A program made the translations under genes and the position numbers. A model generated the notes under the pieces. It was not told where the DNA came from, ran no database searches, and saw nothing but the letters and a program-made list of their open reading frames with translations. Shown piece after piece: positions 1-5,367 of a stretch of 6,693 nt of DNA; position 1 is the first letter of the stretch, and each line of letters begins with the position of its first letter. This stretch comes from an uncultured Lachnospiraceae bacterium. Its GTDB lineage: Bacteria; Bacillota; Clostridia; Lachnospirales; Lachnospiraceae. The DNA lies in contig CAMWXF010000101.1 in assembly GCA_947178115.1 (NCBI GenBank), positions 1-6,693 of the forward strand, read 5' to 3'.

Positions 1-253
1 GAAAGAAAAGCAGGATAACAGAAAGCAGCCATTTTCCCAAATACAGCATAATCCACGCATACTCTCTTTTCGGGAACAAGTCTCGTATATCATTCTGAAG
101 GATCGACGAAAATACAAAATAGGTAAATACTGCAAAAATTCCCGCTGTAAGATATGGATAATACACATTTCCGTTGGCCATGATGCCCTTCCATGCCAAC
201 TGAGGCAGCAGTTTAATGCGCAATGCATTTGTTGTCTTATGTGTCTCTTTCAT
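1..253 (-). CDS. BceB-like ABC transporter permease, N-terminal 84 residues (cut by the left edge)
   Basis: This is the start of an FtsX/BceB-type permease, the membrane half of a peptide-antibiotic detoxification ABC transporter. The frame is open from an ATG at 253-251 to base 1, giving 84 residues. It begins MKETHKTTNALRIKL, followed by LAWKGIMANGNVYYPYLTAG, which resembles the 'A-K-NI-KN...Y.PY' opening of BceB permeases in Firmicutes. Two hydrophobic segments are visible, at about residues 31-51 and 66-84, with a short polar stretch (QNDIRDLFPKREY) between them. Full members of the family are roughly 620-670 residues with ten membrane segments and a large extracytoplasmic domain, so most of the gene lies outside. 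The ATG overlaps the TGA of the upstream ATPase gene (ATGA), with GAGGTG as a Shine-Dalgarno site 8 nt before it, so the two are translationally coupled. The substrate cannot be inferred from this fragment. Confidence 0.85.
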   Translation of the reverse strand, partial: MKETHKTTNALRIKLLPQLAWKGIMANGNVYYPYLTAGIFAVFTYFVFSSILQNDIRDLFPKREYAWIMLYLGKWLLSVILLFF

Positions 254-1107
254 GCTGACTGCACCTCTTTTCCGCACTTAGATTCTTTGTTTTTCTCATT
301 CGACACCGCGCCATGTTCTTCCACATCCTTTGATTCCTTATCTTCCTCATTCTGTACTTGTGTCTGCAATACCGTCAACGCATCCGATATCATTTTATAC
401 ATGGCCTCATTACTCTGATTACCTCTATAGATCTGATGAAACACACAGCCATCCTTAATAAAAAGCACCCGCCCCGCATGACTCGCCGCCTGAACACTGT
501 GCGTCACCATCAAAATAGTCTGTCCTTCCCTGTTCACCTCTCCAAATAACTTCAGCAGTTTGCCCGCCGCTCTGGAATCCAGCGCTCCGGTAGGCTCGTC
601 CGCCAGAATAATATCCGGCTCCGTAATCAGCGCCCGACATGCTGCTGCACGCTGCTTCTGTCCGCCCGATACCTCATAAGGGAACTTTTCCAAAATACCC
701 GAAATATCAAGTTTCTTTGCAAGCGGACGCAGTTTCTCTTCCATCTTTTTGTAATCCGCTCCTGCCAGCACAAGCGGCAGATAAATATTGTCTTTTAATG
801 ACAAGGTATCTAACAGGTTAAAATCCTGAAACACAAACCCCAGATGTTCTCTTCTGAAAGCACATATTTCTCTTTGTTTGATCTGCGTTAAATCCTTTCC
901 GTTTAAAAGTACCTGACCGCTTGTCGCCTTATCTAAAGAAGCCAGAATATTCAAAAGCGTCGTCTTACCGGAACCGGATTCTCCCATGACCGCCACATAC
1001 TCCCCTTCCTCCACGGAGAAGTTTACATCGCTGAGCGCCTGCACCTTGGCGGCCCCGAATCTCGTGGTATATACTTTCTTTACGTTTTTAACTTCTAACA
1101 GTGACAT
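250..1107 (-). CDS. BceA-like ABC transporter ATP-binding protein with an extended charged C-terminus
   Basis: This is the cytoplasmic ATPase of a MacB/BceA-family exporter; it drives the permease encoded just downstream. All nucleotide-binding motifs are intact in the 285-residue product: Walker A GESGSGKTT (42-50), Q-loop glutamine 94 (VFQDFN), signature VSGGQ (146-150), Walker B IILADE (166-171), D-loop ALD (175-177) and H-loop histidine 203 (MVTHS). The conserved domain ends near residue 235. Typical BceA proteins are about 250 residues; here an extra tail of about 35 residues (251-285) is rich in Glu, Lys and Ser and contains a degenerate duplication (NEEDKESK and NEKNKESK). The start at 1107 is preceded by GAGAGGAG about 10 nt upstream and lies inside a 15-bp palindrome. 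The gene follows the kinase gene after a 201-bp regulatory gap, which suggests separate, inducible transcription as in B. subtilis bceAB. The transporter class is near certain; the specific drug is unknown. Confidence 0.95.
   Translation of the reverse strand: MSLLEVKNVKKVYTTRFGAAKVQALSDVNFSVEEGEYVAVMGESGSGKTTLLNILASLDKATSGQVLLNGKDLTQIKQREICAFRREHLGFVFQDFNLLDTLSLKDNIYLPLVLAGADYKKMEEKLRPLAKKLDISGILEKFPYEVSGGQKQRAAACRALITEPDIILADEPTGALDSRAAGKLLKLFGEVNREGQTILMVTHSVQAASHAGRVLFIKDGCVFHQIYRGNQSNEAMYKMISDALTVLQTQVQNEEDKESKDVEEHGAVSNEKNKESKCGKEVQSA
281..352 (-). repeat. Imperfect 51-bp-spaced duplication in the ATPase tail
   Basis: Bases 281-301 and 332-352 are near-identical 21-mers (about 17 of 21 positions match) exactly 51 bp, or 17 codons, apart. 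They encode the two NE..KESK units (starting at residues 253 and 270) of the ATPase C-terminal extension. The in-frame spacing suggests a local tandem duplication that lengthened the tail. The charged, low-complexity composition could also give such similarity by chance. Confidence 0.55.
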
Positions 1108-1116
1108 GTTATGTCA
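1102..1116 (-). promoter_or_regulatory. 15-bp palindrome spanning the ATPase start codon
   Basis: On the minus strand the sequence is TGACAT-AAC-ATGTCA, with perfect 6-bp arms around a 3-nt centre. The ATG inside the second arm is the start codon of the ABC ATPase gene. As DNA it looks like a dyad for a dimeric regulator. As RNA it is a small hairpin that would place the AUG in its 3' arm while leaving the AGGAG upstream mostly free. Function is inferred only. Confidence 0.4.
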
Positions 1117-1203
1117 ACTCCTCTCTTCCAATGTCTGTTTGTATTCAAAAGGAAAATGTCCATTTCTAATCTTTTTATAGCCATATTCCTTTCGTACAAA
1201 ACA

Positions 1204-1209
1204 ATTATA
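1204..1209 (-). promoter_or_regulatory. Candidate -10 box for the ATPase-permease operon
   Basis: A perfect TATAAT is read on the minus strand about 97 bp upstream of the ATPase start. At 17-bp spacing the -35 hexamer would be TGGCAG (1227-1232), a poor match to TTGACA. A strong -10 with a weak -35 fits an activator-dependent promoter, which is the expected mode for BceR-regulated transporter genes. An alternative TATAAA at 1174-1179 also lacks a convincing -35. Confidence 0.45.
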
Positions 1210-1210
1210 T

Positions 1211-1255
1211 GAAAAGAAGAAATGTGCTGCCATACATCCGGCTTACATTTCTTCT
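1211..1255 (-). terminator. Terminator-like hairpin between the kinase and ATPase genes
   Basis: A perfect 11-bp inverted repeat (1215-1225 with 1245-1255; minus-strand arms AGAAGAAATGT and ACATTTCTTCT) encloses a 19-nt loop that can itself form a 3-bp GCC/GGC stem. The 3' arm is U-rich and continues into TTTC. It lies about 54 bp past the kinase stop and just upstream of the candidate ATPase promoter, so it may end or attenuate the regulator-kinase transcript. The stem is AT-rich and the T run is short, so efficiency is uncertain. Confidence 0.5.
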
Positions 1256-1261
1256 CTGTAA
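1243..1261 (-). promoter_or_regulatory. Candidate response-regulator binding dyad (TTACA-N9-TGTAA)
   Basis: TTACA (1257-1261 on the minus strand) and TGTAA (1243-1247) form an inverted repeat separated by 9 bp, centred about 45 bp upstream of the TATAAT at 1204-1209, just beyond the expected -35. The arms resemble the TNACA...TGTAA halves I recall for BceR-type sites, but the usual spacer is about 4 bp, so the match is partial. It also overlaps the terminator-like hairpin. Confidence 0.3.
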
Positions 1262-1308
1262 TCTTACGTTTTTGTCACATGAGCTTCGCAAACTCAAAAA
1301 CAGAGTAT

Positions 1309-2412
1309 TTACTCTTCCTGCACAAATCCCAGAATAACCTTCGTGCCAACCCCCACTTCGGATTTTACTCTTAACGTATGGGACATCCTGCTTATGATCT
1401 GATTGCACAAGTACAGTCCGAGTCCGGTCGCCTTCTTATCCAGCCGCCCGTTATATCCGGTAAAACCTCTCTCAAAGATTCTCGGCAGATCGCTCTCTCT
1501 GATCCCGATGCCCGTATCTTCAATGACCAGATAGGATACCTTTCCTTCTTCCGGATTTCCTTGTGCATCCGCCCCGTAAATCGCAATGCCGCCCTGCTGT
1601 GTATATTTCAGCGCATTAGAAAAAACCTGCTCCACCACGAAGCACAGCCACTTCTCATCCGTCACCGCTCTTAACTCGAATTCTTCCATCCGAAAAGTAA
1701 GGCCGCTGCGCAGAAATAATACGGAGTACTTGCGCACTGCCTGTTTCACGATCTCCTGCACATCGTATTCCCTAAAAAGGAAATCCGAAGACGTACTGTC
1801 CAGCCTCGCAAAGTAAAGCGCCATCTGCGCATATTGCTCGATCTTAAACAGTTCTTCCGTCTCCCTCTGGCGATCCGACTCTGCCTGCCCGCTCCCCATC
1901 TCTTCACTGCCTTGCAGCAACAGCCGCATTGCCGCAATCGGCGTCTTGATCTGGTGTGTCCACATCGTATAATAGTCCGCCATATCTTTCTGCTTCTCAT
2001 CATATTTGGTAAGAAGCTTCCGCTTCTCCTGCTCTTCCTCCATAAGAAGCTGCCTGTATAGCACTTCCGGAAGGTTCTGTGCCTCCGGCAGATCGCGTGT
2101 CCGCTCTTCTTCCTTCTGCACTGCAAGAAACAACGAATAACACCTTGCACGGTAATTCCGATAGTCGATCAATGCAGCCAACACACCGAAAAAGAGCGTG
2201 AGTTCCACCGCATAAAGCATATTCCTCAATACCTGCACATAGTCATAAAGAGCGGCTACTCCGAAGAACACCGCTATAATCAACACATAGAGGCACAGGA
2301 TTATATAGCGGTCACGCAAGTATGACCGCCGTATCTGTCTGTTCATTTCTTTTTTACTCATAGTTCGTTTTACACTTCCCGGTTTGCAACCGTAAAAAAT
2401 ATACTGACTCAT
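1309..2412 (-). CDS. BceS-like intramembrane-sensing sensor histidine kinase
   Basis: This is the membrane kinase of a peptide-antibiotic-sensing two-component system. The 367-residue product has a basic N-terminal segment, two membrane helices (about 36-55 and 65-83) joined by only about ten residues, and no extracytoplasmic sensor domain. That is the hallmark of intramembrane-sensing kinases, which rely on the partner ABC transporter for sensing. A helical linker (about 95-145, Glu/Lys-rich) leads to the H-box YYTMWTHQIKTP with phospho-acceptor His153. The ATPase domain has the N-box (Asn266 in EQVFSNALKYT), G1 box DTGIGI (299-304), F-box RIFERGF and G2 box TGLGL (329-333). The start at 2412 overlaps the regulator stop codon (ATGA) and has GAAGGA 9 nt upstream, favouring it over the internal ATG at codon 18. 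All catalytic motifs look intact. Placement in the BceS family is confident; the ligand is unknown. Confidence 0.95.
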   Translation of the reverse strand: MSQYIFYGCKPGSVKRTMSKKEMNRQIRRSYLRDRYIILCLYVLIIAVFFGVAALYDYVQVLRNMLYAVELTLFFGVLAALIDYRNYRARCYSLFLAVQKEEERTRDLPEAQNLPEVLYRQLLMEEEQEKRKLLTKYDEKQKDMADYYTMWTHQIKTPIAAMRLLLQGSEEMGSGQAESDRQRETEELFKIEQYAQMALYFARLDSTSSDFLFREYDVQEIVKQAVRKYSVLFLRSGLTFRMEEFELRAVTDEKWLCFVVEQVFSNALKYTQQGGIAIYGADAQGNPEEGKVSYLVIEDTGIGIRESDLPRIFERGFTGYNGRLDKKATGLGLYLCNQIISRMSHTLRVKSEVGVGTKVILGFVQEE

Positions 2413-3098
2413 TCTGACGAATCCTTCGCCGCCAACTGATATCCTACACCCTTCTTCGTCAGGATAAAATCATGGATTCCCATTTCATCCAGCTTCTTTC
2501 GAAGGCGGTTCATATTCACAGTGAGCGTATTATCATCCACAAAACATTCATTATCCCACAGCCTTTTCATAATGTTCTCACGGCTTACCGTATTGCCCGC
2601 ATGCTCATAGAGAATCTGTAAAATCCGAAACTCATTCTTCGACAATTCAACTCTTGTACCCTGATAGAGAAGGCTCATATCCGTCAGACTTAAAATTACA
2701 TTCCCGTATTCCATCACAGAGGACTGCTTCTGAAAAGAATACGTTCTTCGCAGAATCGCCTGCACCTTGGCGAGCAACACTTCCAGATCAAAAGGTTTCA
2801 TGATAAAGTCATCCCCGCCCATGTTCATCGCCATGACAATATTCATATTATCGGATGCCGAAGAGATGAATACCACCGGCACCTGTGAAATTTTACGAAT
2901 CTCACTGCACCAGTAATACCCATTATAAAAAGGCAGTCCGATATCCAAAAGGACAAGCTGCGGTTCAAAAGAAATAAACTGCTGCAGAATATTCTCAAAA
3001 TCTTCTGCGTAGGCAGTCTCATATCCCCATTTATTCAGATATTTTCCGATCTGCTCCGAAATTGTGTTATCATCTTCAACGATCAAAATCTTATACAT
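2409..3098 (-). CDS. BceR-like OmpR-family response regulator
   Basis: This DNA-binding regulator is paired with the downstream kinase. The 229-residue product has a receiver domain (about 1-118) with acidic pocket Asp9/Asp10, phospho-acceptor Asp52 (LLDIGLP), switch Ser79 (VVFISS) and Lys101 (KPFD). A winged-helix domain (about 128-225) carries the recognition region DDNTLTVNMNRLRKKL and ends KKGVGYQLA. This is the typical BceR/VraR-like OmpR subgroup pattern. The ATG at 3098 has a strong GGGAGGG site at 3105-3111, 6 nt away. The gene overlaps the kinase by 4 bp, so the pair is co-expressed at matched levels. Its likely target is the ATPase-permease promoter in the 1108-1308 gap, and possibly its own promoter. 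Family assignment is firm; the target sites are inferred. Confidence 0.95.
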   Translation of the reverse strand: MYKILIVEDDNTISEQIGKYLNKWGYETAYAEDFENILQQFISFEPQLVLLDIGLPFYNGYYWCSEIRKISQVPVVFISSASDNMNIVMAMNMGGDDFIMKPFDLEVLLAKVQAILRRTYSFQKQSSVMEYGNVILSLTDMSLLYQGTRVELSKNEFRILQILYEHAGNTVSRENIMKRLWDNECFVDDNTLTVNMNRLRKKLDEMGIHDFILTKKGVGYQLAAKDSSE

Positions 3099-3150
3099 GG
3101 TATACCCTCCCGGACTTGATCTGTATCATGCTGCACCGTAACACATTCCC

Positions 3151-3156
3151 ATTATA
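3151..3156 (-). promoter_or_regulatory. Candidate -10 box for the response regulator-kinase operon
   Basis: A perfect TATAAT lies about 53 bp upstream of the regulator start. There is no recognisable -35 at 16-18 bp (GGAGAA at 17), because that stretch is occupied by the 10-bp inverted repeat at 3159-3186. It may be an activator-dependent or weakly constitutive promoter. Confidence 0.45.
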
Positions 3157-3158
3157 AT

Positions 3159-3186
3159 CGAGCAGGGAAGTTTTTCTCCCTGCTCG
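3159..3186 (-). promoter_or_regulatory. Perfect 10-bp inverted repeat next to the regulator promoter
   Basis: The arms at 3159-3168 and 3177-3186 (CGAGCAGGGA and TCCCTGCTCG) are fully complementary around an 8-nt A/T-rich centre. In RNA this is a stable hairpin, but no T run follows on either strand, so it is not a standard terminator. It abuts the TATAAT at 3151-3156 and would cover the -35 region, which suits an operator. It could equally be the second hairpin of the structured element next to it. Confidence 0.5.
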
Positions 3187-3188
3187 CC

Positions 3189-3240
3189 GCGCGACCCGTG
3201 CGCCACTTTAGTGGCATACTTCCATTGCACGGGTCTGCGC
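3189..3240 (-). other. Compound bulged stem-loop (structured RNA or dispersed repeat candidate)
   Basis: On the minus strand the element folds as follows: GCGC, an unpaired A, GACCCGTGC, an 11-nt bulge (AATGGAAGTAT), GCCAC, a TAAA loop, GTGGC, GCACGGGTC, GCGC. The 4-, 9- and 5-bp helices are all perfect Watson-Crick and are contiguous on the 3' side. It lies between the xerD terminator and the regulator promoter and encodes no plausible protein. It could be a small structured RNA, a processing signal or a REP/MITE-like intergenic repeat. Strand is uncertain because the fold is nearly symmetric. Confidence 0.6.
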
Positions 3241-3243
3241 ATC

Positions 3244-3282
3244 AAAAAGCACGGGGTGTTTCAACCGGAAACAGTCCCATGC
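3244..3282 (-). terminator. Rho-independent terminator of xerD
   Basis: On the minus strand GCATGGG pairs with CCCGTGC (one G-U pair) and, inside it, TGTTTC pairs with GAAACA around CGGTT. The hairpin is followed directly by TTTTT (3248-3244). It begins about 24 bp past the xerD stop, which fits a transcript end and separates xerD from the two-component module. Confidence 0.85.
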
Positions 3283-3305
3283 CTTATAAGCTTTATTATA
3301 TGCTT

Positions 3306-4190
3306 TTATCCTCTCGGATGTGCTTTCGCATACACCTCACGTATATGACTGTGATTTAAGTGTGCATAAATCTGTGTCGTGGAAATATCGGAATGCCCCA
3401 GCATCTCCTGCACGCTTCTTAAGTCCGCTCCGTTCTCCACCAAATGTGCCGCAAAAGAATGCCTGAGCGTATGCGGCGTAATGTCCGCCTTGATATCCGC
3501 CTTCTTCGCATAATATTTGATTAGCTTCCAAAACCCTTGTCGGCTCATCGGTTGTCCCGAGCAATTCGCAAAAAGCACATCGGAATTTTTGTTCTCCAAC
3601 ATGTCATCCCTCGTGCCGTCCAAGTATCTCGTCATGGCGTTCTTAGCCTCGGTTCCGAAAGGAATCACTCTCTCCTTATTGCGATCACGGCACAAAATAA
3701 ATCCCATGGATATATTTACATCGGAAACTTTAAGGGTTATCAGTTCCGTAACTCTGATTCCGGTAGCATAGAGAAGCTCCAACATAGCCTTATCACGAAT
3801 TTCCTTATGGGTATCCCCGGAAGGCTGCTCTAAAAGTCGAACCACTTCGTCAGGTGACATGATCTCCGGAACCTTCTTCTCGATCTTCGGTGCTTTTAAC
3901 GAGCCGGAAATATCCTCCGCCACGATCCCTTCCTGCACCAGATAATGATAAAATGCTTTTAAAGACGCAATGTTCCTGGATACGGTAGCCGCGGCAAATT
4001 TGTTATCCTCCAAATATTTCACATACTCTTCCAGGTCTTTCTCTGTCACGGATCCCATCTCGTGAACGTCCCGCTCCGCCATAAAATGCTGCACTTTCTC
4101 CAAGTCTCTCTTATATGACATCTCCGTATTGGCAGATGTACCCTTCACATTATGTAAATATGTTATAAAAGCCTTGATCTCTTTTTCCAT
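3306..4190 (-). CDS. xerD: XerD-type site-specific tyrosine recombinase
   Basis: This tyrosine recombinase, of the type that resolves chromosome dimers at dif with a XerC partner, is 294 residues, the usual Xer length. The N-terminal SAM-like core-binding domain spans about 1-85 (AFITYLHNVKGTSANTEMSY) and the catalytic domain about 108-285. The catalytic set is Arg146 (YATGIRVTEL), His240 and Arg243 (TPHTLRHS), His266 (LGHSDIS) and nucleophile Tyr275 (TTQIYAH). In the beta-hairpin the usual G-K-G is replaced by R-D-R before NKERVIP, so the catalytic lysine is best assigned to Lys172, tentatively. A longer frame from a TTG at 4235 exists, but ATG 4190 is chosen: it matches family N-termini, follows GGGAAGGG (4202-4209), and the promoter at 4253-4281 would leave almost no leader before the TTG. 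Linkage to spoIIM supports the chromosomal Xer gene rather than a mobile integrase. XerC cannot be excluded from sequence alone. Confidence 0.9.
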   Translation of the reverse strand: MEKEIKAFITYLHNVKGTSANTEMSYKRDLEKVQHFMAERDVHEMGSVTEKDLEEYVKYLEDNKFAAATVSRNIASLKAFYHYLVQEGIVAEDISGSLKAPKIEKKVPEIMSPDEVVRLLEQPSGDTHKEIRDKAMLELLYATGIRVTELITLKVSDVNISMGFILCRDRNKERVIPFGTEAKNAMTRYLDGTRDDMLENKNSDVLFANCSGQPMSRQGFWKLIKYYAKKADIKADITPHTLRHSFAAHLVENGADLRSVQEMLGHSDISTTQIYAHLNHSHIREVYAKAHPRG

Positions 4191-4252
4191 GAAACCGGAA
4201 ACCCTTCCCTGAGCGACCCCTCTTATGTAAATCAACTCATCGTCTGCCTATC

Positions 4253-4281
4253 ATTATAATCAGAATTTCAGAGAAAAGCAA
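4253..4281 (-). promoter_or_regulatory. Sigma-A-like promoter of xerD
   Basis: On the minus strand TTGCTT (4281-4276), a 17-bp spacer and TATAAT (4258-4253) form a good vegetative promoter. Transcription would start near 4246, about 55 bp before the chosen xerD start codon. Confidence 0.8.
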
Positions 4282-4397
4282 ATGGATTTTTTCCCGATTT
4301 TACGGGCATTTCAGCCTTATTTTCATGAAAACACAACATATCGTCAGCAGAAGAATTTATGTCTACTATATATGGGAAAACGCACACATAAAAACTT

Positions 4398-4414
4398 TCT
4401 AAAAAATTTTTAGA
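4398..4414. repeat. A/T-rich palindrome over the spoIIM stop codon
   Basis: TCTAAAAA and TTTTTAGA are perfect 8-bp arms around a single base and include the TAG stop. The hairpin would be weak and has almost no G/C, so it may be only a minor 3'-end signal for spoIIM. No better terminator is visible between spoIIM and xerD. Confidence 0.3.
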
Positions 4415-5019
4415 ATAAAATGAAGCATTTTAGGATTAACATAACTTTCCAATAGGCAACCCATTATGACAACTCCCACGATCCCGATCATCTGTACCCC
4501 CTTTTTCAGATAACTCTGCCTTCCCGATTTGCTATAATAATCCGCATATGGGCTTTTGGAATACAATATTCGATTGATGCTTATGCTCCATACAAACAAA
4601 GCTATATAGGCCGGAATCAGCAAAATTCCCTGCGGGAACACTCCGGCGGCCATCAGCAGCAGTCCGCGGATCCCATAGCGGATCACTGCAACCGAAAGAA
4701 GACACCCGGCCGCCAGCCCGATATAGCATACGTATGCACATACCGCCGGAATGCCGATCATAGTGGTCGCTAAAATTCCAAGCATAAAGACGGTAAATAA
4801 TCTATGCTTCACAATATATCCGAGAAGTTCACTGCCGTCCGGCACACTGTTCTTCAAGCGCAGAATCATTTCCGTTCCCAAGAGACTGCCGTTTCTGATC
4901 CACGTGTCATACCCTGCATTAACGATCACTATGCCAAGAAAAAGTCCGATCATAAACAGATAAATCACATAGTAACAATTTTTAACCGGTGAATGCTGCA
5001 ATATCTTACCCTCTTTCAC
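4399..5019 (-). CDS. spoIIM: Stage II sporulation protein M (SpoIIM)
   Basis: This is a polytopic membrane protein of the SpoIIM/DUF95 family. In B. subtilis SpoIIM works with SpoIID and SpoIIP in the mother-cell complex that thins septal peptidoglycan and drives forespore engulfment. The 206-residue product shows hydrophobic helices at about 17-34, 74-92, 95-113, 118-147 (probably two) and 176-192. It carries family hallmarks AAGVFPQGILLIPA (124-137; often P-H-G in relatives) and GCLLESYVNP (187-196). The start codon is GTG (5019-5017) with AGGA 7 nt upstream; no ATG is better placed. The gene is flanked by a strong terminator upstream and has its own intergenic space, so it is probably a single-gene transcript, as expected for mother-cell sigma-E control. 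Its presence indicates an endospore-forming lineage. Confidence 0.92.
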   Translation of the reverse strand: MKEGKILQHSPVKNCYYVIYLFMIGLFLGIVIVNAGYDTWIRNGSLLGTEMILRLKNSVPDGSELLGYIVKHRLFTVFMLGILATTMIGIPAVCAYVCYIGLAAGCLLSVAVIRYGIRGLLLMAAGVFPQGILLIPAYIALFVWSISINRILYSKSPYADYYSKSGRQSYLKKGVQMIGIVGVVIMGCLLESYVNPKMLHFILKIF

Positions 5020-5038
5020 GGTATGTCCTGTTCACCTA

Positions 5039-5046
5039 AATATATG
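5039..5046 (-). promoter_or_regulatory. Possible sigma-E -10 element for spoIIM
   Basis: CATATATT on the minus strand matches 7 of 8 positions of the sigma-E -10 consensus CATACANT and sits about 20 bp before the GTG start, inside the 67-bp space between the upstream terminator and spoIIM. No clear -35 element is found 13-15 bp further upstream, and the implied leader is very short, so this is tentative. Confidence 0.25.
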
Positions 5047-5086
5047 CCGGTTCGTCCGCCCGCATGCGATTTTTAATTTTCTATAT

Positions 5087-5125
5087 AAAAAATCGTCAGC
5101 GATCTAGTCACACAGATCGCTGACG
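5087..5125 (-). terminator. Strong rho-independent terminator after the small gene
   Basis: On the minus strand CGTCAGCGATCT and AGATCGCTGACG form a perfect 12-bp stem with an 8-nt loop (GTGTGACT), followed by ATTTTTT (5093-5087). It lies 27 bp past the stop of the 60-residue gene and insulates spoIIM from upstream transcription. Confidence 0.92.
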
Positions 5126-5151
5126 ACAGCACAAAAAAACAGTCTCCACAC

Positions 5152-5334
5152 TTAATACAACTCTTTTAACGTATCATTATTTATGATAGCATCGTAAAAT
5201 CTCTTGTTAATGTCTGCAAATTTCTCTACCACATTAGGAATATTCTCTAACAGCGGATTACTTAACATATTCTTCTCTCTGACATATTCCATTGTCAGTT
5301 CATGTGCCAGTTCTTTTGCTCTTGCTTCATTCAT
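5152..5334 (-). CDS. Small conserved-looking protein of unknown function (60 residues)
   Basis: I do not recognise this family. The product is 60 residues, mainly helical by composition, with charged N-terminal (MNEARAKELAHELTMEYVREK) and C-terminal (FADINKRFYDAIINNDTLKELY) halves and a central LSNPLLENIPN. It has no membrane segment, signal peptide or cysteines. The frame extends to an ATG at 5358, but the start at 5334 is preferred: AAGGAG (5344-5349) lies 9 nt before it, whereas the upstream ATG has no ribosome site and would put that AAGGAG inside the coding region. A good Shine-Dalgarno site followed by a strong terminator argues that this is a real gene. It lies 74 bp after the Nudix gene and may be co-transcribed with it. 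Confidence 0.75.
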   Translation of the reverse strand: MNEARAKELAHELTMEYVREKNMLSNPLLENIPNVVEKFADINKRFYDAIINNDTLKELY

Positions 5335-5367
5335 AGCCTGATTCTCCTTTGCAATCATAAATTAATT

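Noticed and set aside
1746..2150. 134-residue minus-strand frame inside the kinase gene
   Set aside because: It overlaps the kinase in another frame, is very rich in Arg and Cys, has no plausible fold, and the kinase motifs are intact across it.
3288..3300. TATAAT just after the xerD stop as a promoter
   Set aside because: No -35 hexamer lies at 16-18 bp, and the xerD terminator follows immediately downstream, so a useful transcript is unlikely.
4191..4235. TTG start extending XerD by 15 residues
   Set aside because: It lies only about 10 bp from the predicted transcription start, has no ribosome site, and adds residues not seen in Xer proteins. ATG 4190 fits better.
4292..4305. CCCG...CGGG hairpin as a spoIIM terminator
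   Set aside because: It has only a 4-bp stem, and on the minus strand it is followed by A residues rather than T residues.
4320..4331. 12-bp palindrome TTTTCATGAAAA upstream of xerD
   Set aside because: It is A/T-rich, has no promoter element in register and lies away from the mapped -35. It is likely chance in a low-GC intergenic stretch.
5335..5358. Upstream ATG for the small protein
   Set aside because: It has no Shine-Dalgarno site, and the AAGGAG lies downstream of it at the right distance for ATG 5334.
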